Shown: in pieces, positions 1 to 9,546 of the stretch
Layout: each line of letters opens with the position of its first letter
Numbering within the stretch: position 1 is the first letter of the stretch
DNA from: Gracilariopsis chorda
Lineage: Eukaryota > Rhodophyta > Florideophyceae > Gracilariales > Gracilariaceae
Reading direction: 5' to 3'
Length of the DNA stretch: 64,000 nucleotides
Assembly: GCA_003194525.1 (NCBI GenBank)
Contig: NBIV01000092.1
Coordinates: forward strand, 185,779 to 249,778
The notes under the pieces: model-generated
Seen by the model: the letters and a program-made list of their open reading frames with translations, nothing else
Told to the model about the DNA's origin: nothing
The model's database searches: none
Made by a program: the position numbers and the translations under genes

Positions 1-198
1 CCAAGACCAAGACTCTACCGGGAATCCGGGGATTTTTACTCCGTATCCACGGGCGACGCAACACACCGAGGTGCGCAGATTCCGCGTCAGCGGTGTCTTT
101 CCTCGAGAGGACTTTCACCGGGGAGCGAGGCGAGGAAGCCTCGGGCGCCAACAGCCTCGTTCTTGAGGACGCCTCTCCCAAAGGGGAGACTGCCTCAG
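1..198 (-). CDS. pol: Start of protease/pol reading frame of E0 (partial)
   Basis: Downstream of the gag stop, the -1 frame continues into the sequence that in E2 (62,173 downward) leads to an aspartic protease. The window ends before the active-site motif, so only the N-terminal linker is present here. The pol frame is -1 relative to gag and the gag stop falls at 199-201. Expression could be by -1 frameshifting or by re-initiation; the sequence does not decide. Confidence 0.6.
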
Positions 199-2373
199 TT
201 AGTTTTCCGCCTTCGGCGGTGGGTTGGTTTCCTCGACAACGAGTGCTTCATCCCGTTGACGGGGGTTTCTATCCGCATAAGCGGGGGTTGCAACGGATGG
301 TTGCGTGATCTCCCGAATCGGGGTGTATGAAGCTTGCCGCGCACGCGGGGTCTGTGGTAGGGCATGGGAAAAGTCCGTTTTAGCACGGAGGTAGGAAGCC
401 GTCGGGACGGAACGTTTCTCCTCTGGAGTGAGGGCCTCATAATTTGCCACCACCTTGGCCATATCCTTCAGTGAACAAATACACTGAGGTGAGGTATGGC
501 CATGGGCATAGCACAGGTGGCAAATGAGAGCCAATACCACGACACGCGGATTATTATTCCGAGTATCGGAGAAGCGAACCGCAGGGCGGGTGTCAGTCCA
601 TCCAGGCCGTTGATAAAGGGATTGACCGTTTGAAAACGGGAGTCGTTGGGGTTGAACCCGACGGTTACCACTGTACAAAACGGGGTCTTCCGTTCCCGTA
701 TCACGGGTCATCTGCGTCGTTGACGGCAAATCACTGGTGGGTATCGACACACCATCCCCCTGCACTAAATGCACGGTATCAAATCCCTGTCCAGGGTTCC
801 CATCCGCGGTGAGCGGGAGAGAGGAAGCTTCGCTTTCCAGCAACAATGCCTGGGCCGATTTAGACCGATTGTTCGGAGTTCTTGCACGAAGTGCATCCCC
901 TTCCGCTCGAGCGTGTTGGACCAGCTCGAGGTAGGTGATCCTCCGCTTGTCCTCCCGATAACGGGTAACTAAACTCCGGATTGCCGGGTCAAGACCATCG
1001 ATGAACATGATACTGCGCTCCCCAGCGGGGTATACGTTACCACATCTGTGGAAAGCCTTGTTAAGGCGCACCGAGTAATTGGTCTCGGTCTCTCCAGCAC
1101 GCTGGCGTGTATCTCGCAAAGCGAGGATAGCCTGCTGAATAGCGGTGTTGGTGGCGTAGGAGCGCAGTAGATACTGCACAGCCTCCGGCCAGCAAGTAAC
1201 TCCTCCCTCGGAGCCGCGAGAAGATCCTCTGACAGAGGTGTATTGGTCCTCCGCCACTCCCCGTAAGAAATACGGTAAAGCCAAATAGGCTTGTCCCTCA
1301 TTCATACCGAGGATATCGGCCTCCGCTACAAAGCGGGATAGGAAATCCAGTACTAGGACTGGGTCTTCTCCAGTAAAATACTGGTTGCGGAGCGAGAGCT
1401 GCATTCGCTTAATGCATTCTCGCACCTTTCCCGTACCACGGGGCGTACGTCCAAGTGACGAATCTTCGAGCCGGTAGTACCGGTATGATAAAAGCTTCCG
1501 GTAATCCGGGTTTGTCGGTTTCAATTCCCGGAGACCGGGGTGTCTTCTCCCCTTCTGGCGGGTTCGGACCACACCTTCAGTGGCCGATGACCGCTTCCAG
1601 CGGGAGGAGTAGCCTCGCTTCTCGTCCTCCGAGTCGGAGTCCGAGGAGCTCGAGCTAACCGAATGGTTTCGGGATGAGTCCGATGATGTCGAAGAATCGG
1701 AGTCCGAATATTTTCGGTGGTGTTTCCGTCGATGACGGCGTTTCTTCTTCCCAGCAAGCTGGTCGTTGTGCGATGCCTCGTTTACCGGATCACCCGGGGA
1801 TGGTTTGTCCATGAGTACGAACTGCTCTAGCGTCTCCAGGCGGGGACCAATCCGATCAAATCGGGCTTCAACTCCTTCGATGAAGGTGGCGGGTTGTCCC
1901 AAACTCTCCAACACGGAGTTGACGTCAGACCGTAAAATACGGAGTTCCTCGGTGACCTCCTTTACGGGGGTTGCCGAGACCACCTCTTGGAGGGATTTTA
2001 GTTCCCCTACAAGGGTGTCATGGGCGGTCCACAGAGCGTGGACCTGGGATTCCAGGGAAGTCCCCTGGGGGGTGTTATCGCCCGTTCCACGGGGGCTTGA
2101 AGCCGCGACAGCGGGAGCAGGCCGGGGTGCCTGGGGCACTGCGGCAACAGCCGGAGTCGATGCTGTATTCCCCTGCGGGGGTGATAACGAGGGCAAAAGG
2201 AGGTTCCGGGGTTTCCGGTCGGGGGTATCATTCCGCGATGAAGCGGCGCCAGCACGGCTGGAACTTGTCCGTATAGGGATACGGGGTACGAAACGAACTT
2301 CGGAAGTGTCCACGTTGTCGCGGGAGCGACTACGCGTAACCACTGGCTCCGCGTCGGAGGGATTTCTCGACAT
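199..2373 (-). CDS. gag: Gag polyprotein of E0, intact
   Basis: A 724-residue open frame without breaks. It would form the virus-like particle and bind the element RNA. The N-terminal ~240 residues are Ser/Pro/Arg-rich, with a short basic run (KKKRRHRRKHHRK, about residues 210-225) followed by an Asp/Ser-rich acidic stretch. The middle carries the helical retrotransposon capsid region (around residues 320-470). Near the C-terminus is a perfect CCHC zinc knuckle, CHLCYAHGHTSPQC (C-x2-C-x4-H-x4-C), for nucleic-acid binding. The start at 2373 lies about 80 nt past the primer site and is conserved as MSRxPSxAEPV in the diverged E3. It is the only unbroken gag in the window: the E2 copy is frameshifted and the E3 copy decayed. 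Confidence 0.9.
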   Translation of the reverse strand: MSRNPSDAEPVVTRSRSRDNVDTSEVRFVPRIPIRTSSSRAGAASSRNDTPDRKPRNLLLPSLSPPQGNTASTPAVAAVPQAPRPAPAVAASSPRGTGDNTPQGTSLESQVHALWTAHDTLVGELKSLQEVVSATPVKEVTEELRILRSDVNSVLESLGQPATFIEGVEARFDRIGPRLETLEQFVLMDKPSPGDPVNEASHNDQLAGKKKRRHRRKHHRKYSDSDSSTSSDSSRNHSVSSSSSDSDSEDEKRGYSSRWKRSSATEGVVRTRQKGRRHPGLRELKPTNPDYRKLLSYRYYRLEDSSLGRTPRGTGKVRECIKRMQLSLRNQYFTGEDPVLVLDFLSRFVAEADILGMNEGQAYLALPYFLRGVAEDQYTSVRGSSRGSEGGVTCWPEAVQYLLRSYATNTAIQQAILALRDTRQRAGETETNYSVRLNKAFHRCGNVYPAGERSIMFIDGLDPAIRSLVTRYREDKRRITYLELVQHARAEGDALRARTPNNRSKSAQALLLESEASSLPLTADGNPGQGFDTVHLVQGDGVSIPTSDLPSTTQMTRDTGTEDPVLYSGNRRVQPQRLPFSNGQSLYQRPGWTDTRPAVRFSDTRNNNPRVVVLALICHLCYAHGHTSPQCICSLKDMAKVVANYEALTPEEKRSVPTASYLRAKTDFSHALPQTPRARQASYTPIREITQPSVATPAYADRNPRQRDEALVVEETNPPPKAEN

Positions 2374-2455
2374 GAGAAAATACCGTTACGACGGGCAACG
2401 ATCACGGAACTTCCCGTAAATAAAAACAAACCTCGTAAGAGGGAAAACAAAAACC

Positions 2456-2475
2456 GATTCTAGGTCGGGAGACCA
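2456..2475 (-). promoter_or_regulatory. tRNA primer binding site of E0 (candidate tRNA-Tyr)
   Basis: On the minus strand, 3 nt after the LTR end, the sequence reads TGGTCTCCCGACCTAGAATC. It is complementary to a tRNA 3' end of the form ...CTAGG-TCGGGAG-A-CCA, which fits T-stem, acceptor and discriminator. The unrelated element E5 has TGGTCTCCCAACCTAG at the same place (20,516), which strongly supports the assignment. From memory, yeast tRNA-Tyr ends in GGGAGACCA, so tRNA-Tyr is my best guess for the primer. Confidence 0.7.
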
Positions 2476-2478
2476 CTT

Positions 2479-3282
2479 TGTGGTGCAATGCCCCAAAGGG
2501 GAAAAACACCGAAAGACCTTCGGGATCTTCCTCTCACGAGGTGAACCCAGTTGGGTAGAGCCCTCCCAGAGATGTCACGGCGAAGCCGGTTTGTAAGACC
2601 AGGGACACATGTCGCGACTCGCGCAGGGGGGTGAAGGCGAAGAATCGGTATCCGCGTGAGCGGGGTGTGATCCTCAGTAGAGGTATGTTTCCACGTGAGT
2701 GGGGGTGTGTGAGCGGATGCGCACACGAGGGCCGCGGATAGCGGGAGGTGCTACCCTAAAAAGGAGAAAAAGAAGGGCGAAGTGAGTCGCGAGAGCGACG
2801 GGGACGAACGGCGATGCCGGTAACAATATCCCTATACAGGGCGAAACACCAATGCAATTGGAACAATTATACTCCCAGTGATGGGTCCCTTTAGATGTGC
2901 AAGGGGGTTAGATGTCCCGTGGTTTACGGCGTTTCCCTCCAAGGAGGAGTAGAGTACGCGCGCAAGCGACAACAACTAGAGCCAATTCCCCAGGTTGGGG
3001 TCACTTGTTGGGGAAGGTTTACTGGTGCGACGGCAGTGCGCCGTCGCACTAAGTACTAGCTTCCCAGAAATGGGTGTGAAAATAATAAATAATATTAACT
3101 AAAATACTCCACATTTCGTGGCAACATCCACTACTGTGGCCAACCGCCAATCGACCCAAAACAGTGTCCCACGTGCCCATATCCACCATAGTGGGGCGTA
3201 GTTCATATACACAGTACACAACCGATAATATCGGGAAAGCGTTCAAGTACCCAGAATCCCTGACTGAGGGCGTTGCACTTCA
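2479..3282 (-). repeat. 5' LTR of E0 (804 bp)
   Basis: On the minus strand it begins TGAAGTGCAACGCCC at 3282 and ends GGGGCATTGCACCACA at 2479, so it has TG...CA ends inside imperfect inverted termini. It aligns along its whole length with 8968-9794 and 53,782-54,606. It contains a 10-bp perfect hairpin at 3025-3049 and an AT-rich block (about 3075-3105) that could hold the promoter. The half nearest gag is packed with small hairpins such as CCGC-gtga-GCGG and CCAC-gtga-GTGG. Confidence 0.9.
3025..3049. repeat. 10-bp perfect hairpin in the LTR
   Basis: GTGCGACGGC, a 5-nt loop, then GCCGTCGCAC. The same hairpin is present at 9201-9225 and 54,349-54,373. In the diverged E3 LTR remnant (about 16,872-16,896) the stem is partly decayed. 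It lies just downstream of the AT-rich block, so it could fall near the transcription start or in the R region of the RNA. Confidence 0.8.
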
Positions 3283-5256
3283 CGCGATGCGGGAATTACC
3301 CTCAAGTTGAGGAAATGCGAGTTTTTCACAGATATTGTGAAGTATCTGGGTCACATTATCCGTCCTGGACGGGTAGCGATCGAGAAAGCTCGAGTCAAAT
3401 CCCTCGTTGAGGCGAAAGAACCCCGTAGTCAAACGGAACTGCGCTCCTTTTTGGGGCTGGTCAACGTCTATCGACGGTTTATCCCGAACTTTTCGGATAC
3501 TGCGGCGCCCCTAAACGTGTTGTTGCGAAAGGGGAACCCCCAAAAACTGGGAACATTTACGCCCGAGCAATCAGAAGCTTTTAACTCCTTAAAGGCGGCT
3601 GTCACATCAGCACCAATCCTACATCTCCCAAAACTTGGGTTGCCATACTCCGTAGATACGGACTCGAGCGACTACCAAGTCGGGTGTGCTCTTTTTCAAA
3701 CCACCCCCGAGGGGGAACGACATCCAATTGGTTATTGGTCACGTTCGCTCAATGTTCATGAGCGGAACTACTCCGTATCGGAGAAAGAGTGCCTCGCCGT
3801 CGTATGGGCGATGACCACTCTGCGCCCCTACCTTATGGGAATTCACTTCACCGTGTACACGGATCATTCCTTATTGAGGTGGTTGATGAATATCTCCGAC
3901 CCGTCGGGACGCCTCATGCGCTGGAGAATCCGCCTCGCGGAATATGACTTTCAAGTCATTTATAAAAAGGGCGCGCAGAACACCCAAGCCGACGCTCTGT
4001 TGCGGTTACCCACAAGTGGGGAAGCACTCCCAACGGAGGATGATGAAGTCCCATGTTTCATGGCTATAGACCCGTATGATCCGGAATGTGCCGTTGAGGC
4101 TAGGTTAGAAAACTGGGACGAGGATGCTGATTTTGACGAACTACTCGCATCGCGAGATGAATCTGAGAACCCGTTACCGCGAAACTTTGTACCGGTATCA
4201 CCGGAAGAAATGATCCGAGAACAATTCGGCGACCCATTCTGTACGAGGATTCGTGCCCGTATCAACGGTGGTGAAGATCTCCCTTTCGAGGTAAACGAAA
4301 AAGGCTACCTCGTAAGGAAGGTCGAAGCCCGCCCACAGATTGTGGTACCTCATTCCCTGCAGTCGCGGGTGTTACATCTATCACACTACGCCCCCATTGG
4401 AGGTCACCCAGGTGGGAGGAACCTCTTCCTAACCCTGCGAAGGGATTTCTATTGGCCTGCCATGGCGGTGGATTGCTACGCAACCGTGCGGTTTTGTAGC
4501 GAATGCGCGAAGAATCGCGTCAAACTCCGCAAAAATGCGAAGAAGATGAAACTATTCCCCGCAAGGGCGCCGCTCGAGTTTATCGCGATCGGTATTCTCG
4601 GACCACTACTGACCACGAAACGTGGAAACAAGTTTCTACTAGTCATTACCGACCGCTTTTCTAAGCTGGTACGGACTGTCCCTCTTCGGAGGATAACCGC
4701 TCTCATGGTGGCCCAGGCTCTGGTGACGCACTGGATTTTTGTCTACGGTCCCCCTGTAGAGGTGCTCTCCGATAACGGGAAACAGTTCGTGAGCAAGTTC
4801 TTCTAGGATGTTTGTCGCATCCTGGATGTCAAGAAATTGTTCACGACTAGCTACCACCCCCAATGTAATGGGCAAGTTGAACGGTTTAACCGGACGTTAC
4901 TCGCGGCGCTACGTTCCTACGTCGCTGACCACCCAACGAATTGGGATCTCTACTCTGATGCGGTAACCTACGCGTACAATACGCAGGTACAACGGAATAC
5001 CGGAGTTTCGCCATTCGAGTTGGTTCTATCTAGAACACTCCCGCCTGTGGCGTTGGAACCCCAAGCTACCTTGGACCATTTCCCATCTGTGGGTATCTAC
5101 CAGCAGCAATGGAAGCAATGGCTTTCCAAGCTGGTACCCGCTGCGCGGATGTCGATGGCACGGGCCCAAGCCGCTTACAAGCGGGATTTTGACGCTCGCT
5201 TGCGAGGAAAGACCCCCCCGACTCGGGCAAATAACTACAACTTCATCAGGAAGTAG
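3283..5256 (+). pseudogene. pol: E1 pol: RT C-terminus, RNase H, integrase
   Basis: One frame runs from the RT thumb/connection (YLGHIIRPG..., LGLVNVYRRF) into RNase H (VDTDSSDYQVG, then a Glu in SEKECLAVVWAM and an Asp in YTDHSLL). It continues to an integrase zinc region (HLSHYAPIGGH ... CSEC) and the catalytic core. Two in-frame TAG codons interrupt it at 4804-4806 (Gln in E2) and 5254-5256 (Glu in E2). The first catalytic Asp of integrase, present in E2 as AIDILGPL, is Gly here (GGT at 4591-4593). The second (LSDNGKQF) and the Glu (QVERFNR) remain. This copy cannot make active integrase. Confidence 0.9.
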
Positions 5257-6932
5257 TACTACCACCCGGAACGGGATAAGCGTCACAAACTCTCGCCTGT
5301 GGCGGACGGACCCTTCAAGGTCATCTCTGTTAATGCCGACACTGTCGTTGTAGAGATAGGTGGAGCACACGAGCGGATCTCCCGCGATCGTGTCGTATTT
5401 GCCCCTCCTCCCTCGTCAGAGGTAGTCCTGGATCCAGGCAACCCCGTTTCTACGGACTCTGCAACACCGGAATCATCCGGGAGTACTAGGCCTACGGTAC
5501 TACCACACCCCAGCCGGGGACTCTCAGACCTACCGACCCTGTCGGACTCACCGGCTCAGCCGGGTAATTCGGGCCTCTCAGCGCCCGCCCCACTGGCGCG
5601 TATTTATACCCGCCAGGCGGGGAATGTTATCCCTTATCCCGCCGCTCCGTCTAAGAAGGGGGAGGGAACACTCGTTTTCGAGGAACGATATCGCTGTCGC
5701 AACGGGAAGTTGAAACGCAGCTGCCGCACACCCCTGTCAGGGAAGGATCCCCGTTACGGGAGTACGGCGACGATCGACCTCAATCCCCTGAGCAGGGCGA
5801 TGCCTCGAAGCCGCCGTTGGCGGAAGTCCCCGCGGAAGCGGTTCAATCAGGTCAATCAGACCCGCGCCTTGCGGAGAAGAGGCGCCCAGATACACCAGCG
5901 CTGCTGGGAAATCCCCACACCCCTCTTGGGGAAAAAGGCAGCCAAGCCGCAGTTGAAGCTTTAAGCCCTGGCTCGCACGCACTGGAAACGCCTCCCGTCG
6001 TTGACGGAATCGAAGCCCCCGCTACGGGGAATAATTTGCGCCAACCCCCGCATCGCTGCGGCGAAGAACCGAGGAACTCGGGAATAACGCGCGCCATCGC
6101 ACGCTCGAAACCGGTCGTACCGGACGCTGCTCCTCCTCATGGAGATGGTGCACCTCGCTTAGCGGCAATTCCCCTGAAAAGGGTGTCATCGGCACCTGCC
6201 CGGCACCACCCAAAGGGGAATTTTGACCAAAATACCGGTGTACCGGAGTTAGCCCCAGGCAACCCGTCAGTAGCCGGGGACACCACGGCATCGCCGGAAC
6301 GTATGGTGCAGAGCGCTCGTGCGCCTGGCAGGGAGGCGGTTTGCCACCCAATCACCGTGTCGCACGGGACCTCCCAGGGGATTGTGGAAATGCCGATCCC
6401 ACAGGAACGGTCATCTTCCCGTAAACTCGCGGTTCGTGAGCTCAACCGCGAAGGCGGAGCCCAAGTCCCCCGCCGACTGGCGGTTCGCCCGCAATACCGC
6501 GAAAGCAGAAATGAACCTACCCCAATGGGGAATGACTTGCCCGTGAAAACTGTGGCACCACACACCCTCTTGAGGGATATCTTCCCGCATGAGCAGCGGC
6601 CGCTATCACAGCGCACGGCAACGCCAGAGTTATCGCCGAACACCCTGCTAAGGGACATTATACCGCACAGCGGGCAGCCCCCGCAAGGAAGTACAACCAC
6701 CACCCGGCACGGCCGGCAGGTCTACGAACGAGAGTTCGTAGTAGACCGACTTGTCGGACACACCTGGGACCAGGATGGTATTCTACAATACCGCGTCCGC
6801 TGGTACGGGTACGACCCCAGTGGGGATACGTGGGAGCCAATTGAACACCTCCCACGGTCGCAGGTCCTGCGATACCACCATCAAACGGGAACTGCAGCCC
6901 CAGCCACGCTGGTTAATGCCCAAGTTGGGTAA
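5257..6932 (+). pseudogene. pol: E1 pol C-terminal part: Pro-rich linker and chromodomain
   Basis: After the integrase core come the small C-terminal barrel (SPVADGPFKVI region) and a linker of about 350 residues rich in Pro, Ala, Ser and Arg. Around 5650-5780 E1 has a small indel and a replaced or shortened segment relative to E2, which throws the rest into another frame (open from 5817 to 6932). The end encodes a chromodomain (about 6711-6885) with the aromatic-cage pattern YxxExVVDR...YxVRWxGYxPSxDTWEP. In chromodomain gypsy elements this module reads histone marks and steers integration. A short tail follows the domain before the stop. Confidence 0.85.
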
Positions 6933-7030
6933 CGTTGCCGCGCGAGCGGAGAGCGAAAGGAAAGGATAACAAGACAAGGTCCGTCGAAGACGGGGAACTC
7001 AACCGAGAAGCACCGTTCTAAACGGGAATG

Positions 7031-7036
7031 TTTATT
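7031..7036 (-). promoter_or_regulatory. Polyadenylation signal AATAAA of the antisense gene (E1)
   Basis: AATAAA on the minus strand, 87 nt downstream of the antisense gene stop codon. E2 has it at exactly the same distance (56,536-56,541). It lies in the 191-bp convergent spacer between the chromodomain stop and the antisense gene end. Confidence 0.6.
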
Positions 7037-7123
7037 CAAGGGAGCAGCTACCTCCCCACAATACTACACTACACTAACTGGCATAGCCAGGGAAAGAAGA
7101 ACCAGGAAACTGGACTAGAGGTT

Positions 7124-8911
7124 TCACTCACCCCCATCGTCCGGGTCGTAACCCCCAGCAAGGCGGTAGGCCAACGCGTCCGCCATGGTGGTGACATCCC
7201 CCGATACCTCAGCAGCGCTAAGACCGGCACCCCGGAGGAAACGTGCAATGATTTCGTTTTCATTCGCCGTCACCCCGCTGGGGATAGAAAGTCCGGCACT
7301 TGCCGCTGAAGGGTCAGCAACCGGCTCGGCCGGAGACACCCCCTCTGGGAAAGCTTCCGCGCTAGCGCCGGTCTCCTCTACGTCCATCTCCCCGGGTTCT
7401 TCCGGTTCGTTATCGACCATTGGGTCATCCCCGCCGTATGCGCGGTAGTAGTAGTCAGAATCGACGTACCCCACCGGGTGGTTTTCCGGCACATGCCGGG
7501 GCGTATCGCCAAGCTCGCGCGCCTCCTCGGAGGAAATTTCCCGGAACTCCCAGGGGTCGAAGTAGATAAAATCCCCCGCAAGGGCGGTGTTTCTACCGAG
7601 TACCGGACCACCGGTGTTACCACTGCCGCCATCCAGACGACCGCTTTGCTCCAGCGGGACCTCACTCCAGCTAACGCTGTCGATGTACCCAAGTAATTGG
7701 AGGACCTCTTCATTGTTGGCCTGGCCCTCAAGGGGGATGCGAAGATCCAGGTTTCGGATCGCTGCCCGCACAAGCGGTTGAAGGAACCAGAGACGATACT
7801 GGTCGTACGTCTCGTTGAGGATATAAGCCGCAGTGCGGGCCGCCTACTCCGTAACCACTACGGACCACAACCCCGACCGGGGATCCTGCATGAGCAGCGA
7901 ACCGAGGTACGTAAGTACCGGCGGGAGTTCTATGTAGCACCCCCGGCAGGCTTCATGGAAGCGCTATCACTCGGGGAGTGCTACATACCGACCTAGTCGG
8001 TGAGGCGGCGCAATCCGCTCTATCTCCACGTTCTGATACGGGATAAAATACCCGAATCGGGATCGCCAACGCCGCTCGTAGCGGATGAAGTTTTGGAGAA
8101 AGTTGGACCGGTATTGCCGGGGAAGGTACCTGAACTCCGCCCGAATAGTCGGTCGCTCCCAACAAAGAGCTTCTTGCCGCGCTGCGGGGAAATTCCTCCA
8201 AGCGAGGGTCTCGAGGCGGAACAGGTTCTCGCCGTACCCAATCTCCCCGCGAGTGCGGAAGTAGCTAACGTCGAAGCCAAACTCCGGTGGGACCGGTACA
8301 TCGAATGGAGCCCGGCTCTGCCGTTGGTATGCCATGCGCGTCAACGCGGTGTGCGCCGCAGCGACGGTCTCGCCCGAATTTCTTCGGAGGTGGTGACGCG
8401 GAATTGCAATCCGGTGACGCCAATCCCACGATGTGCTGACTGCTCTGGGCAGATCCCCCGGAAGGGTGTCTGAGCCATCCACATAAGCGGTGACCAATCC
8501 CTCATTGACGACAGCGACCGGGTGGAACCACCGGGCAAGGCGCACGCGCGACGCGTGATTCCGAGTCATCGGGTTGAGCCCCACCAGGGTGTTGTAGGTT
8601 GGCCAGTGGGACACCAGAGTGGTTCCGGAGGACACCACCGAAGGTGGGAGTGCGAAGGGATGGTCGGCTGCAGCAGCCATATTCCCCGGTTGTACCGGAT
8701 GTCGATCGCCCTTAGGCAGGGGAACTGACCGGAAACCGGCGGTGTATCGCCCGAGAAGCCTCGGAGGTTGGCTGTGGTTGTTGATGTTGTTGTCGTCGTT
8801 CATTTCTCCCTTGTCGAGGGTGGCTGTTGTTGTCGTTTGTGCGCTTGGTGACTCTGATGCAGAGGGATTTACCGGAGAACCGGAGACGGAGCATGCGCTT
8901 TTATCACCCAT
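7124..8911 (-). pseudogene. Antisense gene of E1 (595 codons, three Trp-to-stop changes)
   Basis: Unrecognised protein encoded opposite to gag-pol between the chromodomain and the 3' LTR. It matches the intact E2 gene (54,664-56,448) along its full length with no frameshift; one codon is extra (Gly in FRTRGEIGYG). Three stops interrupt it: TGA (7969-7967) and TAG (7966-7964), which replace two adjacent Trp codons, and TAG (7846-7844), also a Trp codon in E2. All are TGG-to-TGA/TAG transitions. The start at 8911 is 56 nt from the LTR. No indels in about 1.8 kb, while gag/pol copies are full of them, suggests it was maintained until recently. Confidence 0.85.
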
Positions 8912-8950
8912 TTTCGTCTGGGAAACCTCCGCGTCCGCGGTCGTTTTCCC

Positions 8951-8967
8951 GTCTTAGGGGGGGGATA
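8951..8967 (+). promoter_or_regulatory. Polypurine tract of E1
   Basis: A run of eight or nine G residues followed by ATA directly abuts the 3' LTR start TGAAG at 8968. This is the expected plus-strand primer position. E2 has the equivalent GCGGGGGGAATA before its 3' LTR, and E4 has AGGAGGGGGA before 18,361. Confidence 0.75.
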
Positions 8968-9156
8968 TGAAGTGCAACGCCCTCAGGGAGGGATTCTTGG
9001 TACTTGATCCTTTTCCCGATATTATCGGTTGTGTAGTATGTATATGAACTACGCCCCACTATGGTGGATGTGGACACGTGGGACACGGTTTTGGGTCGAT
9101 TGGCGGTTGGCCACAGTAGTGGATGTTGCCACGAAATGTGGAGTATTTTAGTTAAT

Positions 9157-9166
9157 ATTATATATT
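9157..9166. promoter_or_regulatory. Possible TATA region of the LTR promoter
   Basis: ATTATATATT inside an otherwise GC-rich LTR, about 190 bp from its 5' end and about 35 bp before the conserved 10-bp hairpin. It is AT-rich on both strands, so it could serve the gag-pol transcript and, read the other way, the antisense gene about 250 bp away. Inference from position and composition only. Confidence 0.3.
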
Positions 9167-9546
9167 ATTTTCACACCCATTTCTGGGAAGCTAGTACTTA
9201 GTGCGACGGCGCACTGCCGTCGCACCAGTAAACCTTCCCCAACAAGGGACCCCAACCTGGGGAATTGGCTCTAGTTGTTGCCGCTTGCGCGCGTACTCTA
9301 CTCCTCCTTGGAGGGAAACGCCGTAAACCACGGGACATCTAACCCCCTTGCACATCTAAAGAAGCCCATCCTTGGGAGTATAATTGTTCCAATCATATTG
9401 GTGTTTCACCCTGTACAGGGAGTCCTGTCCACCGGCATTGCCGTATCTGTTCGTCGCTCTCGGGACCCACTTCGTCCTTCCTTCCTCCTCTTCGCCCTTC
9501 CTTTTTCCCCTTTTTAGGGTAGCACCTCCTGCTATCCGCGGCCCTG

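Larger units (their letters stand above)
1..3282 (-). mobile_element. E0: Ty3/gypsy LTR retrotransposon, 5' part (cut by window edge)
   Basis: Read on the minus strand this is LTR (3282 to 2479), primer binding site, gag and the first codons of protease; RT and the rest lie to the left of the window. Positions 1 to about 1970 are nearly identical to 62,024 to 64,000 (element E2, same orientation), and the LTR matches those at 8968-9794 and 53,782-54,606, so E0, E1 and E2 are one young family. The LTR edge at 3282 is followed directly by RT coding sequence of the oppositely oriented E1, so E0 appears to have inserted into E1. The expected 5-bp target duplication would be CGCGA (3283-3287), but its partner lies outside the window. 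Confidence 0.9.

Noticed and set aside
1766-2419. 217-codon plus-strand frame opposite to E0 gag
   Set aside because: Shadow of the GC-rich gag frame; not kept open in the E2 copy and lacking any motif, unlike the antisense gene near the 3' LTR.
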